Of a DNA stretch of 37,424 nucleotides, positions 16,314 through 25,526 are shown piece after piece. The notes under the pieces were generated by a model. That model saw only the letters and a program-made list of their open reading frames with translations, was not told the origin of the DNA and did not search any database. The translations under genes and the position numbers were made by a program. The DNA lies in NCBI RefSeq assembly GCF_028823685.1, contig NZ_JAPEHZ010000007.1:24124-61547 (forward strand), written 5' to 3'. Position 1 is the first letter of the stretch, and each line of letters opens with the position of its first letter. Origin of the DNA: Tenacibaculum sp. L6. Its GTDB lineage: Bacteria > Bacteroidota > Bacteroidia > Flavobacteriales > Flavobacteriaceae.

Positions 16314-16321
16314 CAAATCTA
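16314..16321 (-). promoter_or_regulatory. Candidate -7 element for mreB
   Basis: TAGATTTG on the minus strand matches TAnnTTTG and implies a leader of about 35 bases. The -33 box is not clear. Confidence 0.4.
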
Positions 16322-16355
16322 ATAAAAATCTGTGGGTATTTTACACTCAATATAA

Positions 16356-17882
16356 TTAATGTTTAAAATGTCTAGTTCCAGTAAAAACCATTGCTACATT
16401 ATTATCATTACAATAATCAATACTTAATTGGTCTTTAATAGATCCCCCTGGTTGAATTACACTTTTTATACCTGCTTTATCTGCTATTTCTACACAGTCA
16501 GGAAAAGGGAAAAAAGCATCACTAGCCATAACAGCTCCGTTTAAGTCAAAGTTAAAACTATTAGCTTTTTCAATAGCTTGTCTTAAAGCATCAACTCTAC
16601 TTGTTTGACCTGTTCCCCCAGCTAATAATTGCTTGTCCTTTACTAAAATAATAGTATTAGACTTAGTGTTTTTACATAGTTTAGATGCAAATAACAAATC
16701 CTCTAACTCATTTTCTGATGGTTTATTGTTAGTAGGGTAAGTTAAATCATCTAATTTGTCTGTAATATAATCTTTATCTTGAACTAATACTCCGTTTAAA
16801 GCAGTTCTAACTGTTTGTTTAGGTAATTCAATTTCTTTTTGAATCAATATTACTCGATTCTTTTTACCTTTTAAAATTTCTAAAGCATCAGCATCATAAG
16901 CAGGAGCAATAACTACTTCACAGAATAATTTGTGAATTTCTTCGGCAGTGGCTTTATCAATTTTCGTGTTAGAAATTAAAATCCCTCCAAACGCAGAAAC
17001 AGGGTCACCAGCTAAAGCGTCTATATAAGCTTGATGAATTGTTTTACGTTGAGCAAAACCACATGCATTGTTATGTTTTAAAATAGCAAATGTTGGATCT
17101 TCACCTTTAAACTCTTCTATTAAATTAACAGCAGCATCAACATCTAATAAGTTATTATAGCTTAATTCTTTTCCATGTAGCTTATCAAACATAGCATCTA
17201 AATCGCCAAAGAAAAAACCTTTTTGATGAGGGTTTTCTCCATAACGTAATACTTTAGATGTAGTTTCACTAGCTTTATATACAACTTCATCTTCATTGAA
17301 ATAATTGAAAATGGCAGTGTCATAATGAGAGGAGATATTAAAAGCCTTAGCAGCAAACTTTTTTCTGTCGTTTAACGAAGTTTCTCCGTTGCTTTCTGAA
17401 ATAATAGTTAAGAAATCTTCATATTGTTCCATTGAAGAAATAATAACAGTGTCTTTAAAGTTTTTTGCAGCTGCACGGATTAACGAAATCCCACCGATAT
17501 CAATTTTTTCAATAATATCTTGCTCTGAAGCTCCAGAAGCAACTGTTTTTTCAAAAGGGTATAAATCTACAATTACTAAATCTAACTGAGGAATGTTATA
17601 TTCTTCCATCTCAGTAATATCGCCTTCGTGATCTTGTCTGTTTAAGATGCCGCCAAAAACTTTAGGGTGTAACGTTTTTACTCTTCCTCCTAAGATAGAA
17701 GGATACGAAGTAACATCTTCTACAGGTACTACATTAACACCTAAGTCTTTGATGAATTTTTCAGTACCTCCCGTAGAGTATATAGTAACACCTAGATTAT
17801 TAAGTTTTTTAACAATAGGCTCTAATCCGTCTTTGTGAAAAACAGAAATTAACGCTGATTTAATAGTTTTTATATTGTTCAT
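16356..17882 (-). CDS. purH: Bifunctional AICAR formyltransferase/IMP cyclohydrolase
   Basis: 508 aa. It performs the last two steps of IMP synthesis. The N-terminal MGS-like cyclohydrolase domain (about residues 1-145) has ISVFHKDGLEPIV, YSTGGTEKFI and GGRVKTLHPKVFGGIL. The C-terminal formyltransferase domain has RYGENPHQ and the catalytic KHNNACG, and ends GTRHFKH. It heads the purH-mre gene group, a common flavobacterial order. A TAnnTTTG promoter element lies 23 bases upstream. Confidence 0.97.
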   Translation of the reverse strand: MNNIKTIKSALISVFHKDGLEPIVKKLNNLGVTIYSTGGTEKFIKDLGVNVVPVEDVTSYPSILGGRVKTLHPKVFGGILNRQDHEGDITEMEEYNIPQLDLVIVDLYPFEKTVASGASEQDIIEKIDIGGISLIRAAAKNFKDTVIISSMEQYEDFLTIISESNGETSLNDRKKFAAKAFNISSHYDTAIFNYFNEDEVVYKASETTSKVLRYGENPHQKGFFFGDLDAMFDKLHGKELSYNNLLDVDAAVNLIEEFKGEDPTFAILKHNNACGFAQRKTIHQAYIDALAGDPVSAFGGILISNTKIDKATAEEIHKLFCEVVIAPAYDADALEILKGKKNRVILIQKEIELPKQTVRTALNGVLVQDKDYITDKLDDLTYPTNNKPSENELEDLLFASKLCKNTKSNTIILVKDKQLLAGGTGQTSRVDALRQAIEKANSFNFDLNGAVMASDAFFPFPDCVEIADKAGIKSVIQPGGSIKDQLSIDYCNDNNVAMVFTGTRHFKH

Positions 17883-17904
17883 TATTGTTGTGTTGTTAAG
17901 CTTG

Positions 17905-17936
17905 CAAAGCTAGTAAAAGAGTAGTCGACACACAAT
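17905..17936 (-). promoter_or_regulatory. Candidate purH promoter
   Basis: On the minus strand ATTG (17933-17936), a 20-base spacer and TAGCTTTG (17905-17912) approximate the Bacteroidota consensus. Confidence 0.55.
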
Positions 17937-17960
17937 ATTTTTTTAGCTTTTAAGATTGAA

Positions 17961-17996
17961 AACACCACCAAAAATATTCTTTGGTGGTGTTTTAAT
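17961..17996. terminator. Bidirectional terminator downstream of the 41-aa gene
   Basis: AACACCACCAAA (17961-17972) and TTTGGTGGTGTT (17980-17991) form a perfect 12-bp stem with a 7-base loop and T runs on both strands. It ends the small minus-strand gene and insulates purH. Confidence 0.9.
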
Positions 17997-18018
17997 ACAA
18001 CAAAACTATAAATATAAA

Positions 18019-18144
18019 TTACTCTGCTGTTTCTAAGAAGTTTCGAAACCAGATTGTGAATTTTTCTATTAAAGATTGTTGAGATTTTGAACGAGCATTA
18101 GCACTGCCTAATGCTGCATAAGAAGGATGTTCTCTATTGCTCAT
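18019..18144 (-). CDS. 41-aa small protein, unassigned
   Basis: A short frame with ATG at 18144 and TAA at 18019-18021. The product starts MSNREHPSYAALGSANARS, then has an amphipathic stretch with LIEKFTIWFRNFLETAE. It has its own strong terminator 23 bases after the stop, and no other gene accounts for that terminator. The composition is protein-like (few rare residues, amphipathic aromatic helix), and the helix could sit on a membrane surface. I believe similar small proteins occur in flavobacteria, but I cannot confirm this here. Function unknown. Confidence 0.7.
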   Translation of the reverse strand: MSNREHPSYAALGSANARSKSQQSLIEKFTIWFRNFLETAE

Positions 18145-18226
18145 ATTTAAGGGGATTAATGGGGTTGTTTAAAATCACATCAAATAAAGTAAAAAAAAAC
18201 TTAATAATCAAGTGATTATAAAATAA

Positions 18227-18679
18227 TTATACAAAATTAGCTATTTTTTTGCAAATATATTCCAATAAATCTTCGTCGTTTTTAGTAAAAGGGTTAACAG
18301 TATGAGAGTCAATATCTATTTGACCGATGTTTTCGCCGTTTACAAAGATGGGAATTACAATTTCAGATTTTACTTTCCAACCACATGAAATATAATTGTC
18401 TTGTTCACTAACATCTTGTACAACAAAGTTTTTATTGCTAACTGCTACTTGTCCACAAATACCTTTTCCAAAAGGGATGATTGTGTGTTCTGTAGGTTCA
18501 CCGTTAAATTGAGCTAGTTTTAACTCATTTTTATCACCATTTTTAAAGTAAAAACCAACCCAGTCATAGTAAGAGATTTCTGAAGCTAAATAATCGCAGA
18601 TTTGTTGTAGTTTTTCTTCTTTAGAAGAATTGTTACTAACTATTAAGTCTATATTGTTTTTTAGTTCTTGTATGTTCAT
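18227..18679 (-). CDS. GAF-domain protein, free-methionine-(R)-sulfoxide reductase-like
   Basis: 150 aa single GAF domain. The segments YDWVGFYF, IPFGKGICGQVA and SEIVIPIFVNGENIGQIDIDS match the fRMsr (YebR/MsrC) family, which reduces free L-methionine-R-sulfoxide in the cytoplasm. Cys75 and Cys99 are 24 residues apart, the spacing of two of the three conserved cysteines in characterised enzymes. The third position, ten residues before Cys75, is His65 here, so recycling may differ. It is monocistronic; a TATTTTTG element lies about 35 bases upstream on the minus strand (18724-18731). A ligand-binding GAF protein without reductase activity is the alternative. Confidence 0.85.
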   Translation of the reverse strand: MNIQELKNNIDLIVSNNSSKEEKLQQICDYLASEISYYDWVGFYFKNGDKNELKLAQFNGEPTEHTIIPFGKGICGQVAVSNKNFVVQDVSEQDNYISCGWKVKSEIVIPIFVNGENIGQIDIDSHTVNPFTKNDEDLLEYICKKIANFV

Positions 18680-18870
18680 GAAAATATTTTTTATCTTATT
18701 CGTAAAGAGTGCTTAAAGCTTACAAAAATAGTTGTAAGGATTGTGATAAAAAACTGAATTTTATTTTTTATAGCTTAGACAAGAGGTTTTAAGTGTTTTT
18801 TTTGTGAAAAACGATACAATTTCAAAAAGAATGAGTTTAAAGTTATGTGATAGCTAAAATATTTTCAATA

Positions 18871-18903
18871 AAAAAAGCAAAAGTTAAAAACCTTTGCTTT
18901 TTT
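18871..18903. terminator. Terminator downstream of tssC
   Basis: AAAAAAGCAAA (18871-18881) and TTTGCTTTTTT (18893-18903) form an 11-bp stem with T runs on both strands. It ends the leftward tssBC transcript. Confidence 0.8.
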
Positions 18904-18924
18904 ATTTTTCTCTGTAGTATAAAA

Positions 18925-20289
18925 TTACTGTTGAACGTATTCACTATGCCAAACAGCATCTTCAGGGCCATCTCCTTTGTGTCCATCTAGTTGGATAACA
19001 AAGCTTTTAGCAGGAAAATAAGGAGTGATATGAATATCTAATAAAACACGGTCTTTTTGATTTTGATCTTGTTCTATTTTTATAACCTTAAAACGCTCAA
19101 TTAGCTTAGTAGGTCCTTGAATATCGTCTAAGAATTTAACTATTTGGCGACGTAAATCAGCCTCAGTTCTAGAGCTCCAGTTTTCAAAAGCTCTTCTATT
19201 TAAAAAGTCAAATAAAACCTTTGTTATGTGATCGAATACTCTTACAACAGAGTAAGTTTGTAAACCTAAGTTGTCTCCGTTAAATAAAGTCTTGGCTGAA
19301 AAAGCCATTACTTTACTATATTCGTTAACCATAGGAACAAGTCCCATTTTTTCAATTTCTGAAATTTCACTCTTTTTAAGATCGAATCGTACACTTTCTA
19401 CCTCATTAATACCTCCAAATTTTTTACCTGCTACTACTTGAGACATTAATGTGTGATATATTTTACCAGCCAAAGCAGAAGATGGCGGAACGTATAGGTT
19501 GTCTTCTTCACCCACGGCATCTTCTTTTTTTCTTCCTAGTAGCCAGTTACAAGTCATTAAAGTGTTTGATTTGTGAATTTCGCCACCAGAGTGATTTGCA
19601 TTTGAGAACATGTCAACAATGTCGTCAGGTGTTTCAAGATCTTGGAAGTCTGTTAATAAAACAGCTTTGTTGTCATGTGCTATTTTAGACCATTTGTCTA
19701 AGACTACGTTAGATCCTAAATAACCAGGAACTACTAATATAGAGTAGTTGTCTTTTAAATCTAATCTATCAAAGTTTTGTTTAAACTCATTTGATACATA
19801 GTCTATAAAAAGAGGATTTTCTAAATCTTTTAATTGACTTAAATCGGCATTTAAGATGGTGATGTTTTTTACTTTGTCTTTTTCGGTGTTTTTGTAGAAT
19901 AAAGCTACTGATCTATAAGAGGTTTCTAGTTCTTTTGTTTTTTCTAAGGTTTTCTTAAGATTGTAATTTAAAACACTTTCTATGCTGGTAGATTTTTCTT
20001 TTGCAGTATCACACATTGATTCGATACTGTCACTACTTTTAAGAATTTCTAACCAAACAGAAAGTCTGTTTTTTAAGTTTTTTCTTTCTCCTTTCCACTG
20101 CTCGTCGTTTAAAAATAGACTTTTTCTAGCTTTTCTTTTTGGGTTCAAGTTAGAGTAACCATCAACGATGTTTTCGATAAAAGAGAAACCACCGTACTCT
20201 TTTATGCCATCAATAGCGTTAGCTACTTCTTGACTAGGGGATTGTTGTTTAACTACTTCCGATTGCTGCGTTTTTACTTTTGTAGACAT
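18925..20289 (-). CDS. tssC: T6SS contractile sheath large subunit TssC (VipB-like)
   Basis: 454 aa. With TssB it builds the contractile sheath. Family marks: VDGYSNLNPKRKARKSLFL region, NRLSVWLEIL, the central PLFIDYVSNEF, and the conserved C-terminal half with LQTYSVVRVFDHITKVLF, AFENWSSRTEADLRRQIV and the final ITPYFPAKSFVIQLDGH, all typical of Bacteroidota TssC. Sheath TssC normally presents an N-terminal helix to ClpV for disassembly; a ClpV is encoded in the divergent operon. tssC follows tssB by 23 bases on the minus strand. Confidence 0.95.
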   Translation of the reverse strand: MSTKVKTQQSEVVKQQSPSQEVANAIDGIKEYGGFSFIENIVDGYSNLNPKRKARKSLFLNDEQWKGERKNLKNRLSVWLEILKSSDSIESMCDTAKEKSTSIESVLNYNLKKTLEKTKELETSYRSVALFYKNTEKDKVKNITILNADLSQLKDLENPLFIDYVSNEFKQNFDRLDLKDNYSILVVPGYLGSNVVLDKWSKIAHDNKAVLLTDFQDLETPDDIVDMFSNANHSGGEIHKSNTLMTCNWLLGRKKEDAVGEEDNLYVPPSSALAGKIYHTLMSQVVAGKKFGGINEVESVRFDLKKSEISEIEKMGLVPMVNEYSKVMAFSAKTLFNGDNLGLQTYSVVRVFDHITKVLFDFLNRRAFENWSSRTEADLRRQIVKFLDDIQGPTKLIERFKVIKIEQDQNQKDRVLLDIHITPYFPAKSFVIQLDGHKGDGPEDAVWHSEYVQQ

Positions 20290-20312
20290 AGCTAATTATG
20301 TTTTTTTTGGTT

Positions 20313-20768
20313 TTATTGTTCGGCTTGCTCGATTTCTTTAATTGACTCTTCTAAAATTTTGATAAAGGTATCTTTTGTTTCAGGGTTACTAAGTGCTTTC
20401 ATTAGCGCTCTGTTAGAAGATAGTTGTCTTGAAATTCTTAGATACTGGTCTTTTTCTATATCTAGCTTATTTAAAAAAGAGCTATTAGCCTTAATGTTCT
20501 CAACATTAAAATCACCTAAATTGTTGAAATTTAAAGATTCTTTAACGTCGGCGCCATTTTCATCGGTGTGTTCAAGATTCACTGAAGGTGAAAACTTCTC
20601 GAATACAGCTTCGATTGTGTCTAAACCATAGATAGCTTCGGGGGTTGCAGGAGCTTCGTCGGTAAGTTTTTGGATTAATAAAGTTTTGTTGGAAGAAATG
20701 TTTGCGATTGATTCATTAGCATCAACTTTAACTTCATTGCCTCCAATTCCGTAATTGTACATTGCCAT
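20313..20768 (-). CDS. tssB: T6SS contractile sheath small subunit TssB (VipA-like)
   Basis: 151 aa. It is the partner of TssC in the sheath. It begins MAMYNYGIGGNEVKVDANES, the form seen in subtype-iii systems. The central DTIEAVFEKFSPSVNLEH is followed by LNFNNLGDFNVENI, matching the conserved TssB segment that packs onto TssC, and by a helical C-terminal region. A second ATG at codon 3 could also serve as start. tssBC are read away from the rest of the T6SS genes; the 80-base gap to tssE must hold both promoters. Confidence 0.94.
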   Translation of the reverse strand: MAMYNYGIGGNEVKVDANESIANISSNKTLLIQKLTDEAPATPEAIYGLDTIEAVFEKFSPSVNLEHTDENGADVKESLNFNNLGDFNVENIKANSSFLNKLDIEKDQYLRISRQLSSNRALMKALSNPETKDTFIKILEESIKEIEQAEQ

Positions 20769-20848
20769 AATAATTTTTTTTATTCTGCTACGAATCTATT
20801 AAATATTTGATAAAAAAAATTATTTTTACAGAAAAAAATTAAGGAAAA
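20769..20848. promoter_or_regulatory. Divergent intergenic region between tssB and tssE
   Basis: 80 very AT-rich bases that must contain the promoters of both T6SS transcripts. No full TTTG-N19-TAnnTTTG match is visible on either strand; a TATTTG (about 20802-20807) is the nearest. This may mean a regulated, activator-dependent or alternative-sigma promoter. AAGGAA (20841-20846) precedes the tssE ATG. Confidence 0.5.
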
Positions 20849-21283
20849 ATGAATTATTTGAAGATCCCCCTAGACTTTTCCAGTATAACAAAAAGAAATA
20901 AAGAAAATAATAGATTGGGGTGTACACTTGAAGAATCCATAGCTCAACACCTCATGATAATTGCTACTTCAAAACAAGGTGAGGTTTTTGGAAGACCGAA
21001 TTATGGTTCCGATATTTGGGATTTAGAATTTAACCAATTGGTTAAAATTAATAAATGGGAAGAAAAAGTTAAAGATTCTTTATATTATGCCTTTGTTGAG
21101 TATGAGCCAAGACTCAAGGATATTAGAGTTAGTGTAAGGTTATCTGAAATAGATGATGATGCTGAGACTACGGATGTTCATGTAAGAAGAAAAGCAGAAA
21201 TTAAAGTATTTGGTACAATTATAGAAACCGATGCGCCATTTAATTTTGCTACACTTTTTTACATTAGTCCTTTATCACAATAA
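20849..21283 (+). CDS. tssE: T6SS baseplate protein TssE (gp25-like)
   Basis: 144 aa. It is a gp25/lysozyme-like baseplate wedge protein that joins sheath to baseplate. The conserved gp25 start (LEESIAQHLMIIATSKQGE) and GRPNYGSDIWDLEF are visible; the latter corresponds to the RPxFG/YGS region of the family. YEPRLKDIRVSVRLSE is the C-terminal beta part. It is the first gene of the rightward operon, and tssF follows after 17 bases. Confidence 0.92.
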   Translation: MNYLKIPLDFSSITKRNKENNRLGCTLEESIAQHLMIIATSKQGEVFGRPNYGSDIWDLEFNQLVKINKWEEKVKDSLYYAFVEYEPRLKDIRVSVRLSEIDDDAETTDVHVRRKAEIKVFGTIIETDAPFNFATLFYISPLSQ

Positions 21284-21300
21284 AAAAAATAAAAATAGCA

Positions 21301-23088
21301 ATGAGAGACGAATATTTTATGAAAATTAAAAATCGAATGCTATTGCGTTCGATGGAATTATGGGGCATTAAAGATAAAAGGAGTGTAGATCCTATTTTAG
21401 ACTTGCTTTTACATACTTTTGCTTATGAAATATCAAAATTACACCAACAAATAGATGTTTCAGATAAAGAATTATTAGATAGGTTATCCAGAATTTTGGT
21501 AAGTAACAAGTGGTCCTTACCATCACCTTCACATGCTTTATTAAAAGCTCAGCCGGAAGACGATACGACACAATTAAATGTTTCAGATCATTTTTATTGC
21601 TCAAAGAGAAGATTTGGAGAAGATAAGTTAGATGTTTTTTTTACTCCAATTATTACAAAAAAGCTAATAAATGCATCTATTAAATATTTAGGGTACGATG
21701 ATAAGTTGTTGGTTTGTGAAAACCGATTTGGTAACATGGAGGATGCTCTTTATTTATCTGAAGAAAAGAAAATTAAAGATTACGAACTTTGGTTTGGTGT
21801 TGAAATTTTAGATGATTTATTGGAAGAAACTAATAATCTATCTCTTTGTTTTATACTAAAAGATACTTCGCTTTTACCTTTTTTAAAAACAATGAAGGTG
21901 TATGATGTTGATGAGAATGAAATGTTTCTAGATAAGGAAGTTTTAATAAATAACAACAAAGAAGTTCACTACTTTGAAGATGTAATTTCTTTTTATGAAG
22001 ACTGTTTTTATACTTTAAATTTAAATGAGTCTTGTAGACAACAAAAAACAATAAATGAATTATTTGGAGAGCAAACTGATTTTTTTATTGAGCCTGAAGA
22101 TTTAGATAAAAAGCTTTTATGGTTTAAAGTAAAGTTACCAGAAGTTTTTTCTAGAGAGAAACTACAAGGAATAGAGGTAAGTTTAAATACTTTTCCAGTA
22201 GTTAATAGAAAGTTAGAGTATAAACAACATAACTTTAGAAAAAATGGAAGGATCTTATCGGTACTGAGTGAAGGTGAAAACTACTTTTTAAATATAGAAA
22301 GTTTAAGTGATGATAAAGGAAATAGTTATAGTAACGTTATAGAAAACTCTACAGAAAGTCTTGAAGGAGGTTATTCTCTCTACTTTGGAGACATAGGAAG
22401 GTTTGATACAAGAAGTGCTAAGATGATGTTAAGTAAAACTTCTCAAACTGTAAGAGAAGAGGGTAGTGCTTTTTCTGCAATAGGGTATGATATTATTCAA
22501 GCATATTTAGATGATTTGCATGAAAAACTAGATGAGATTGATAAGAAAATTCATTTAGAGTTTGGTGAGGTTAATGCAAATAATAACAAAACATTTTTGT
22601 TAACCTATCCACATAAAGATGCCTTTAATTATGAATTTCAGTATTGGCTAACTAATGCAAACCACGCAAATGATATCAATACTAGTTATACTTTTAATCA
22701 GTATAGAACAGGTAAGTTTATTGATAGTAAAATAAAACTCAAAACAGATACAATAGGTGGGCATATAAGAAAAGAGGAGCACGACAAAATAAATGGACTG
22801 CGCTATGGGTTACTTACTAGAGAAAGAATTGTAACTAGAGAAGATGTTAAAAGTTTTATAAACAATAAAATAGGGCATTTTGTTGAGAGCCTTTCTATAA
22901 AAGATGGTGTTGCAATATCAAAAGAAAAGAAAAAAGGATTAATTAGAACTACAGATATATACATAAAAACTAAGAGAGAGTTAATTTCTGAAGAAAAACA
23001 AAACCTTTTCAGTTATTATCTTGAAAAAGAATTAGAAAAAAGATCAATATCAAATATAACATATAAAGTATTTTTTATAAAAAAATGA
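21301..23088 (+). CDS. tssF: T6SS baseplate protein TssF
   Basis: 595 aa. The N-terminus (MKIKNRMLLRSMELWGIKD, then DPILDLLLHTFAYEISKLHQQID) is the recognisable start of TssF proteins. The bulk is divergent and beta-rich, as in other subtype-iii TssF. The C-terminal part has GLRYGLLTRERIVTREDVKSF, a pattern shared with phage baseplate-J-type wedge proteins. It forms the baseplate wedge with TssG and TssK. The stop codon overlaps the clpV start (ATGA). Confidence 0.9.
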   Translation: MRDEYFMKIKNRMLLRSMELWGIKDKRSVDPILDLLLHTFAYEISKLHQQIDVSDKELLDRLSRILVSNKWSLPSPSHALLKAQPEDDTTQLNVSDHFYCSKRRFGEDKLDVFFTPIITKKLINASIKYLGYDDKLLVCENRFGNMEDALYLSEEKKIKDYELWFGVEILDDLLEETNNLSLCFILKDTSLLPFLKTMKVYDVDENEMFLDKEVLINNNKEVHYFEDVISFYEDCFYTLNLNESCRQQKTINELFGEQTDFFIEPEDLDKKLLWFKVKLPEVFSREKLQGIEVSLNTFPVVNRKLEYKQHNFRKNGRILSVLSEGENYFLNIESLSDDKGNSYSNVIENSTESLEGGYSLYFGDIGRFDTRSAKMMLSKTSQTVREEGSAFSAIGYDIIQAYLDDLHEKLDEIDKKIHLEFGEVNANNNKTFLLTYPHKDAFNYEFQYWLTNANHANDINTSYTFNQYRTGKFIDSKIKLKTDTIGGHIRKEEHDKINGLRYGLLTRERIVTREDVKSFINNKIGHFVESLSIKDGVAISKEKKKGLIRTTDIYIKTKRELISEEKQNLFSYYLEKELEKRSISNITYKVFFIKK

Positions 23089-25526
23089 TAGAAAAAGATT
23101 ACAGTTCAAGTGCTTTATCAAGCATAAAAAGAGCTAAAAGTATTGCTTACAGAGAAAATCAAAGTACCTATGGTGTTAGTCATTTAATAACATCGCTAAT
23201 TAATGAACCAACTGGTTTAGAAGAGATTATTGATAGCATGGGTAAAGATGCTAACTATATTCTTGAGTGGTTTGAGGTAATGAAAGAAATGTATAAGTCA
23301 ACTCCACTAAAAGCTTCTGGAGATGTAAATCCAGACCATGAAGTTGCTAAGGTTTTCGAAGAATCTGAACGTTCAAAAATTAAATTAGGAACGGAAAATA
23401 TTGATGCCTTATGTATTTTTACAGCAGTTGTAAGAGAGGGAGTTGTGTATTCTGGACAACAAATAGAAACATTAGGTATAACAGAACAAGATATTTTAAA
23501 TCATTACAATGCTAATACTCCCACTTTTTTAGAATCAAACGTTAAGGAAAATATTTCTGCAATAAGTTCCTATATCGAAGACCTTCAAACAGAAGAGGTA
23601 ATACAAAAAGGAAACTTAATCTTAGGTAGAGAAAAAGAAGTTCGATTGATTTTAGAAAATTTTGAAAGATCAGAAAGCAAGGGAGTTATTTTAGTAGGAG
23701 ATTCAGGTATAGGAAAAACAGCAACAGTAAACTACTTCGTAAGAGAATTGAGTAATAGTACAGATGAGTATTTGAAAAGTCACTTAGTGTTTAAACTCAA
23801 TGTCCCAAAATTATTAGCAGGAGCAAGCTCTGAAAATGATGTAAATAAGAAAATATCAGAACTATTTGAGAAATTAGAGTCTATTGATGCTCCTTCCATA
23901 TTAGTTATTGATGATCTTCATGTATTGCTTGAAAACGCATCAGGAAAAACCAATGCTATTGTTAATATTTTAAACGCTCAATTAAGTGAAGGGCGTATTA
24001 ATATGATTTTTACAATTAATTCAGATTCATACAGGAAAAATCTTGAAAGACACCCTATAGATGGTAAATTAGAAATATTGAAGCTAGAGGAATTAGGTAG
24101 CCTAGAGATGTTAAAGTGTTTACATAGACATAAAAAAAGGTTGGAACTACATTTTGATATTAAAATTTCAGATAGAGCAATTGAGGAATCTATACATCTT
24201 TCAAAAAGGTATTTTAAGGAAAAGAAGTTACCTTATGGTGCAATAGATTTAATAGATAAAACTGTAGCAGCTGTAAAGATGAGCAACGCTACGGTATTAA
24301 CAGAGGTTAGAAAAATAGAAAAAGAGTTTAATGAAGTTAAAGACTCGGAAAAGTTTGAATTTTCAGATTTACAATTAATATACAATACTATTTATAGAAA
24401 AGTTAGTGTTATTCAAACCTCAAAAGTTACCAAGTCATTTAATTTAGTATCTGATAATCCAGATTTACAACAAGAAATATCGAAGGTTGATGAATTCTTA
24501 TCAATGTTAAAAGAGCTAGCTAAGACGCCTATTGATATTGTAAGTGAAATGAATATTGAAGCTGTTGTATCAGAAATTACAGGCATTCCTTTAGGAAAAA
24601 TTCAAACAGAAGAAAAAGAACGTCTTTTAAATATTGATAAAAAGTTACAAGAAAGAGTTAAAGGGCAGTCAAACGCTATTCAAACACTCTCTGATGCTAT
24701 TATTGAATCGCGAAGTGGACTTAGTAACCCTAAACAACCAATTGGTTCTTTCTTCTTTTTAGGACCTACTGGAACAGGAAAAACTGAATTAACTAAATCA
24801 TTAGCAGAGTTACTATTTGATGATGAAACAGCAATGATTCGTTTTGATATGTCTGAATTTAAAGAGGAACATTCAGCAGCGCTACTTTATGGGGCACCTC
24901 CAGGTTATGTAGGATATGAAGAAGGAGGGATGTTAGTAACAAAAATTAGACAGCGTCCATATTCAGTAGTTTTATTTGATGAAATTGAAAAAGCTCACAG
25001 TTCTGTGTATGATGTTTTTCTACAATTAATGGATGAAGGAGTAATTCATGATAAATTAGGAAGAGAAGGAGATTTCTCTAATGCGATTGTCATTTTTACA
25101 TCTAACATAGGTAGTCAATGGATTGCTGAGCAAATAACAGGAGGAAAAATTCCGACCTCAAATGAGTTAATAGAGGTAATGGCACAACACTTTAGACCAG
25201 AATTTTTAGGGAGGTTAACAGAAGTAGTTCCATTTGCGCCAATAAATCAAAAAGTAGCACAAGATATTTTAGTAATACACTTTAATAAACTAAGAAAGCA
25301 ATTAGAACAACAAAAACAAATAGTGTTAGATATTTCTGATGAAGCTTTAGAGTTCTTGTCAAAAAAAGGATTTTCTCAAAAGTATGGAGCCAGACCCATT
25401 GCAGGAGTTGTAAGAACATACGTGAAAAAGATAATATCTAAAATGATAGTTTCTGAACAGGTAAATAAAGGAGATCATGTATTATTAGATTATAAAAACA
25501 ATAATCTTGTATGGGAGCTAGTGTAA
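23085..25526 (+). CDS. tssH: T6SS sheath-recycling AAA+ ATPase TssH (ClpV)
   Basis: 813 aa, two AAA+ modules. An N-terminal double-Clp repeat domain covers about residues 1-150. Walker A1 is GDSGIGKTA at about 204-212 with Walker B ILVIDDLHVLL. Walker A2 is GPTGTGKTE at about 559-567 with Walker B VVLFDEIEKAHSSVYDVFLQ. Pore-loop GAPPGYVGYEEGG and sensor/arginine region ARPIAGVVRTYVKK follow. ClpV unfolds contracted TssBC sheath so that it can be reused. Its place between tssF and tssG, with overlaps on both sides (4 and 16 bases), distinguishes it from the general chaperone ClpB. Confidence 0.96.
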   Translation: MIEKDYSSSALSSIKRAKSIAYRENQSTYGVSHLITSLINEPTGLEEIIDSMGKDANYILEWFEVMKEMYKSTPLKASGDVNPDHEVAKVFEESERSKIKLGTENIDALCIFTAVVREGVVYSGQQIETLGITEQDILNHYNANTPTFLESNVKENISAISSYIEDLQTEEVIQKGNLILGREKEVRLILENFERSESKGVILVGDSGIGKTATVNYFVRELSNSTDEYLKSHLVFKLNVPKLLAGASSENDVNKKISELFEKLESIDAPSILVIDDLHVLLENASGKTNAIVNILNAQLSEGRINMIFTINSDSYRKNLERHPIDGKLEILKLEELGSLEMLKCLHRHKKRLELHFDIKISDRAIEESIHLSKRYFKEKKLPYGAIDLIDKTVAAVKMSNATVLTEVRKIEKEFNEVKDSEKFEFSDLQLIYNTIYRKVSVIQTSKVTKSFNLVSDNPDLQQEISKVDEFLSMLKELAKTPIDIVSEMNIEAVVSEITGIPLGKIQTEEKERLLNIDKKLQERVKGQSNAIQTLSDAIIESRSGLSNPKQPIGSFFFLGPTGTGKTELTKSLAELLFDDETAMIRFDMSEFKEEHSAALLYGAPPGYVGYEEGGMLVTKIRQRPYSVVLFDEIEKAHSSVYDVFLQLMDEGVIHDKLGREGDFSNAIVIFTSNIGSQWIAEQITGGKIPTSNELIEVMAQHFRPEFLGRLTEVVPFAPINQKVAQDILVIHFNKLRKQLEQQKQIVLDISDEALEFLSKKGFSQKYGARPIAGVVRTYVKKIISKMIVSEQVNKGDHVLLDYKNNNLVWELV

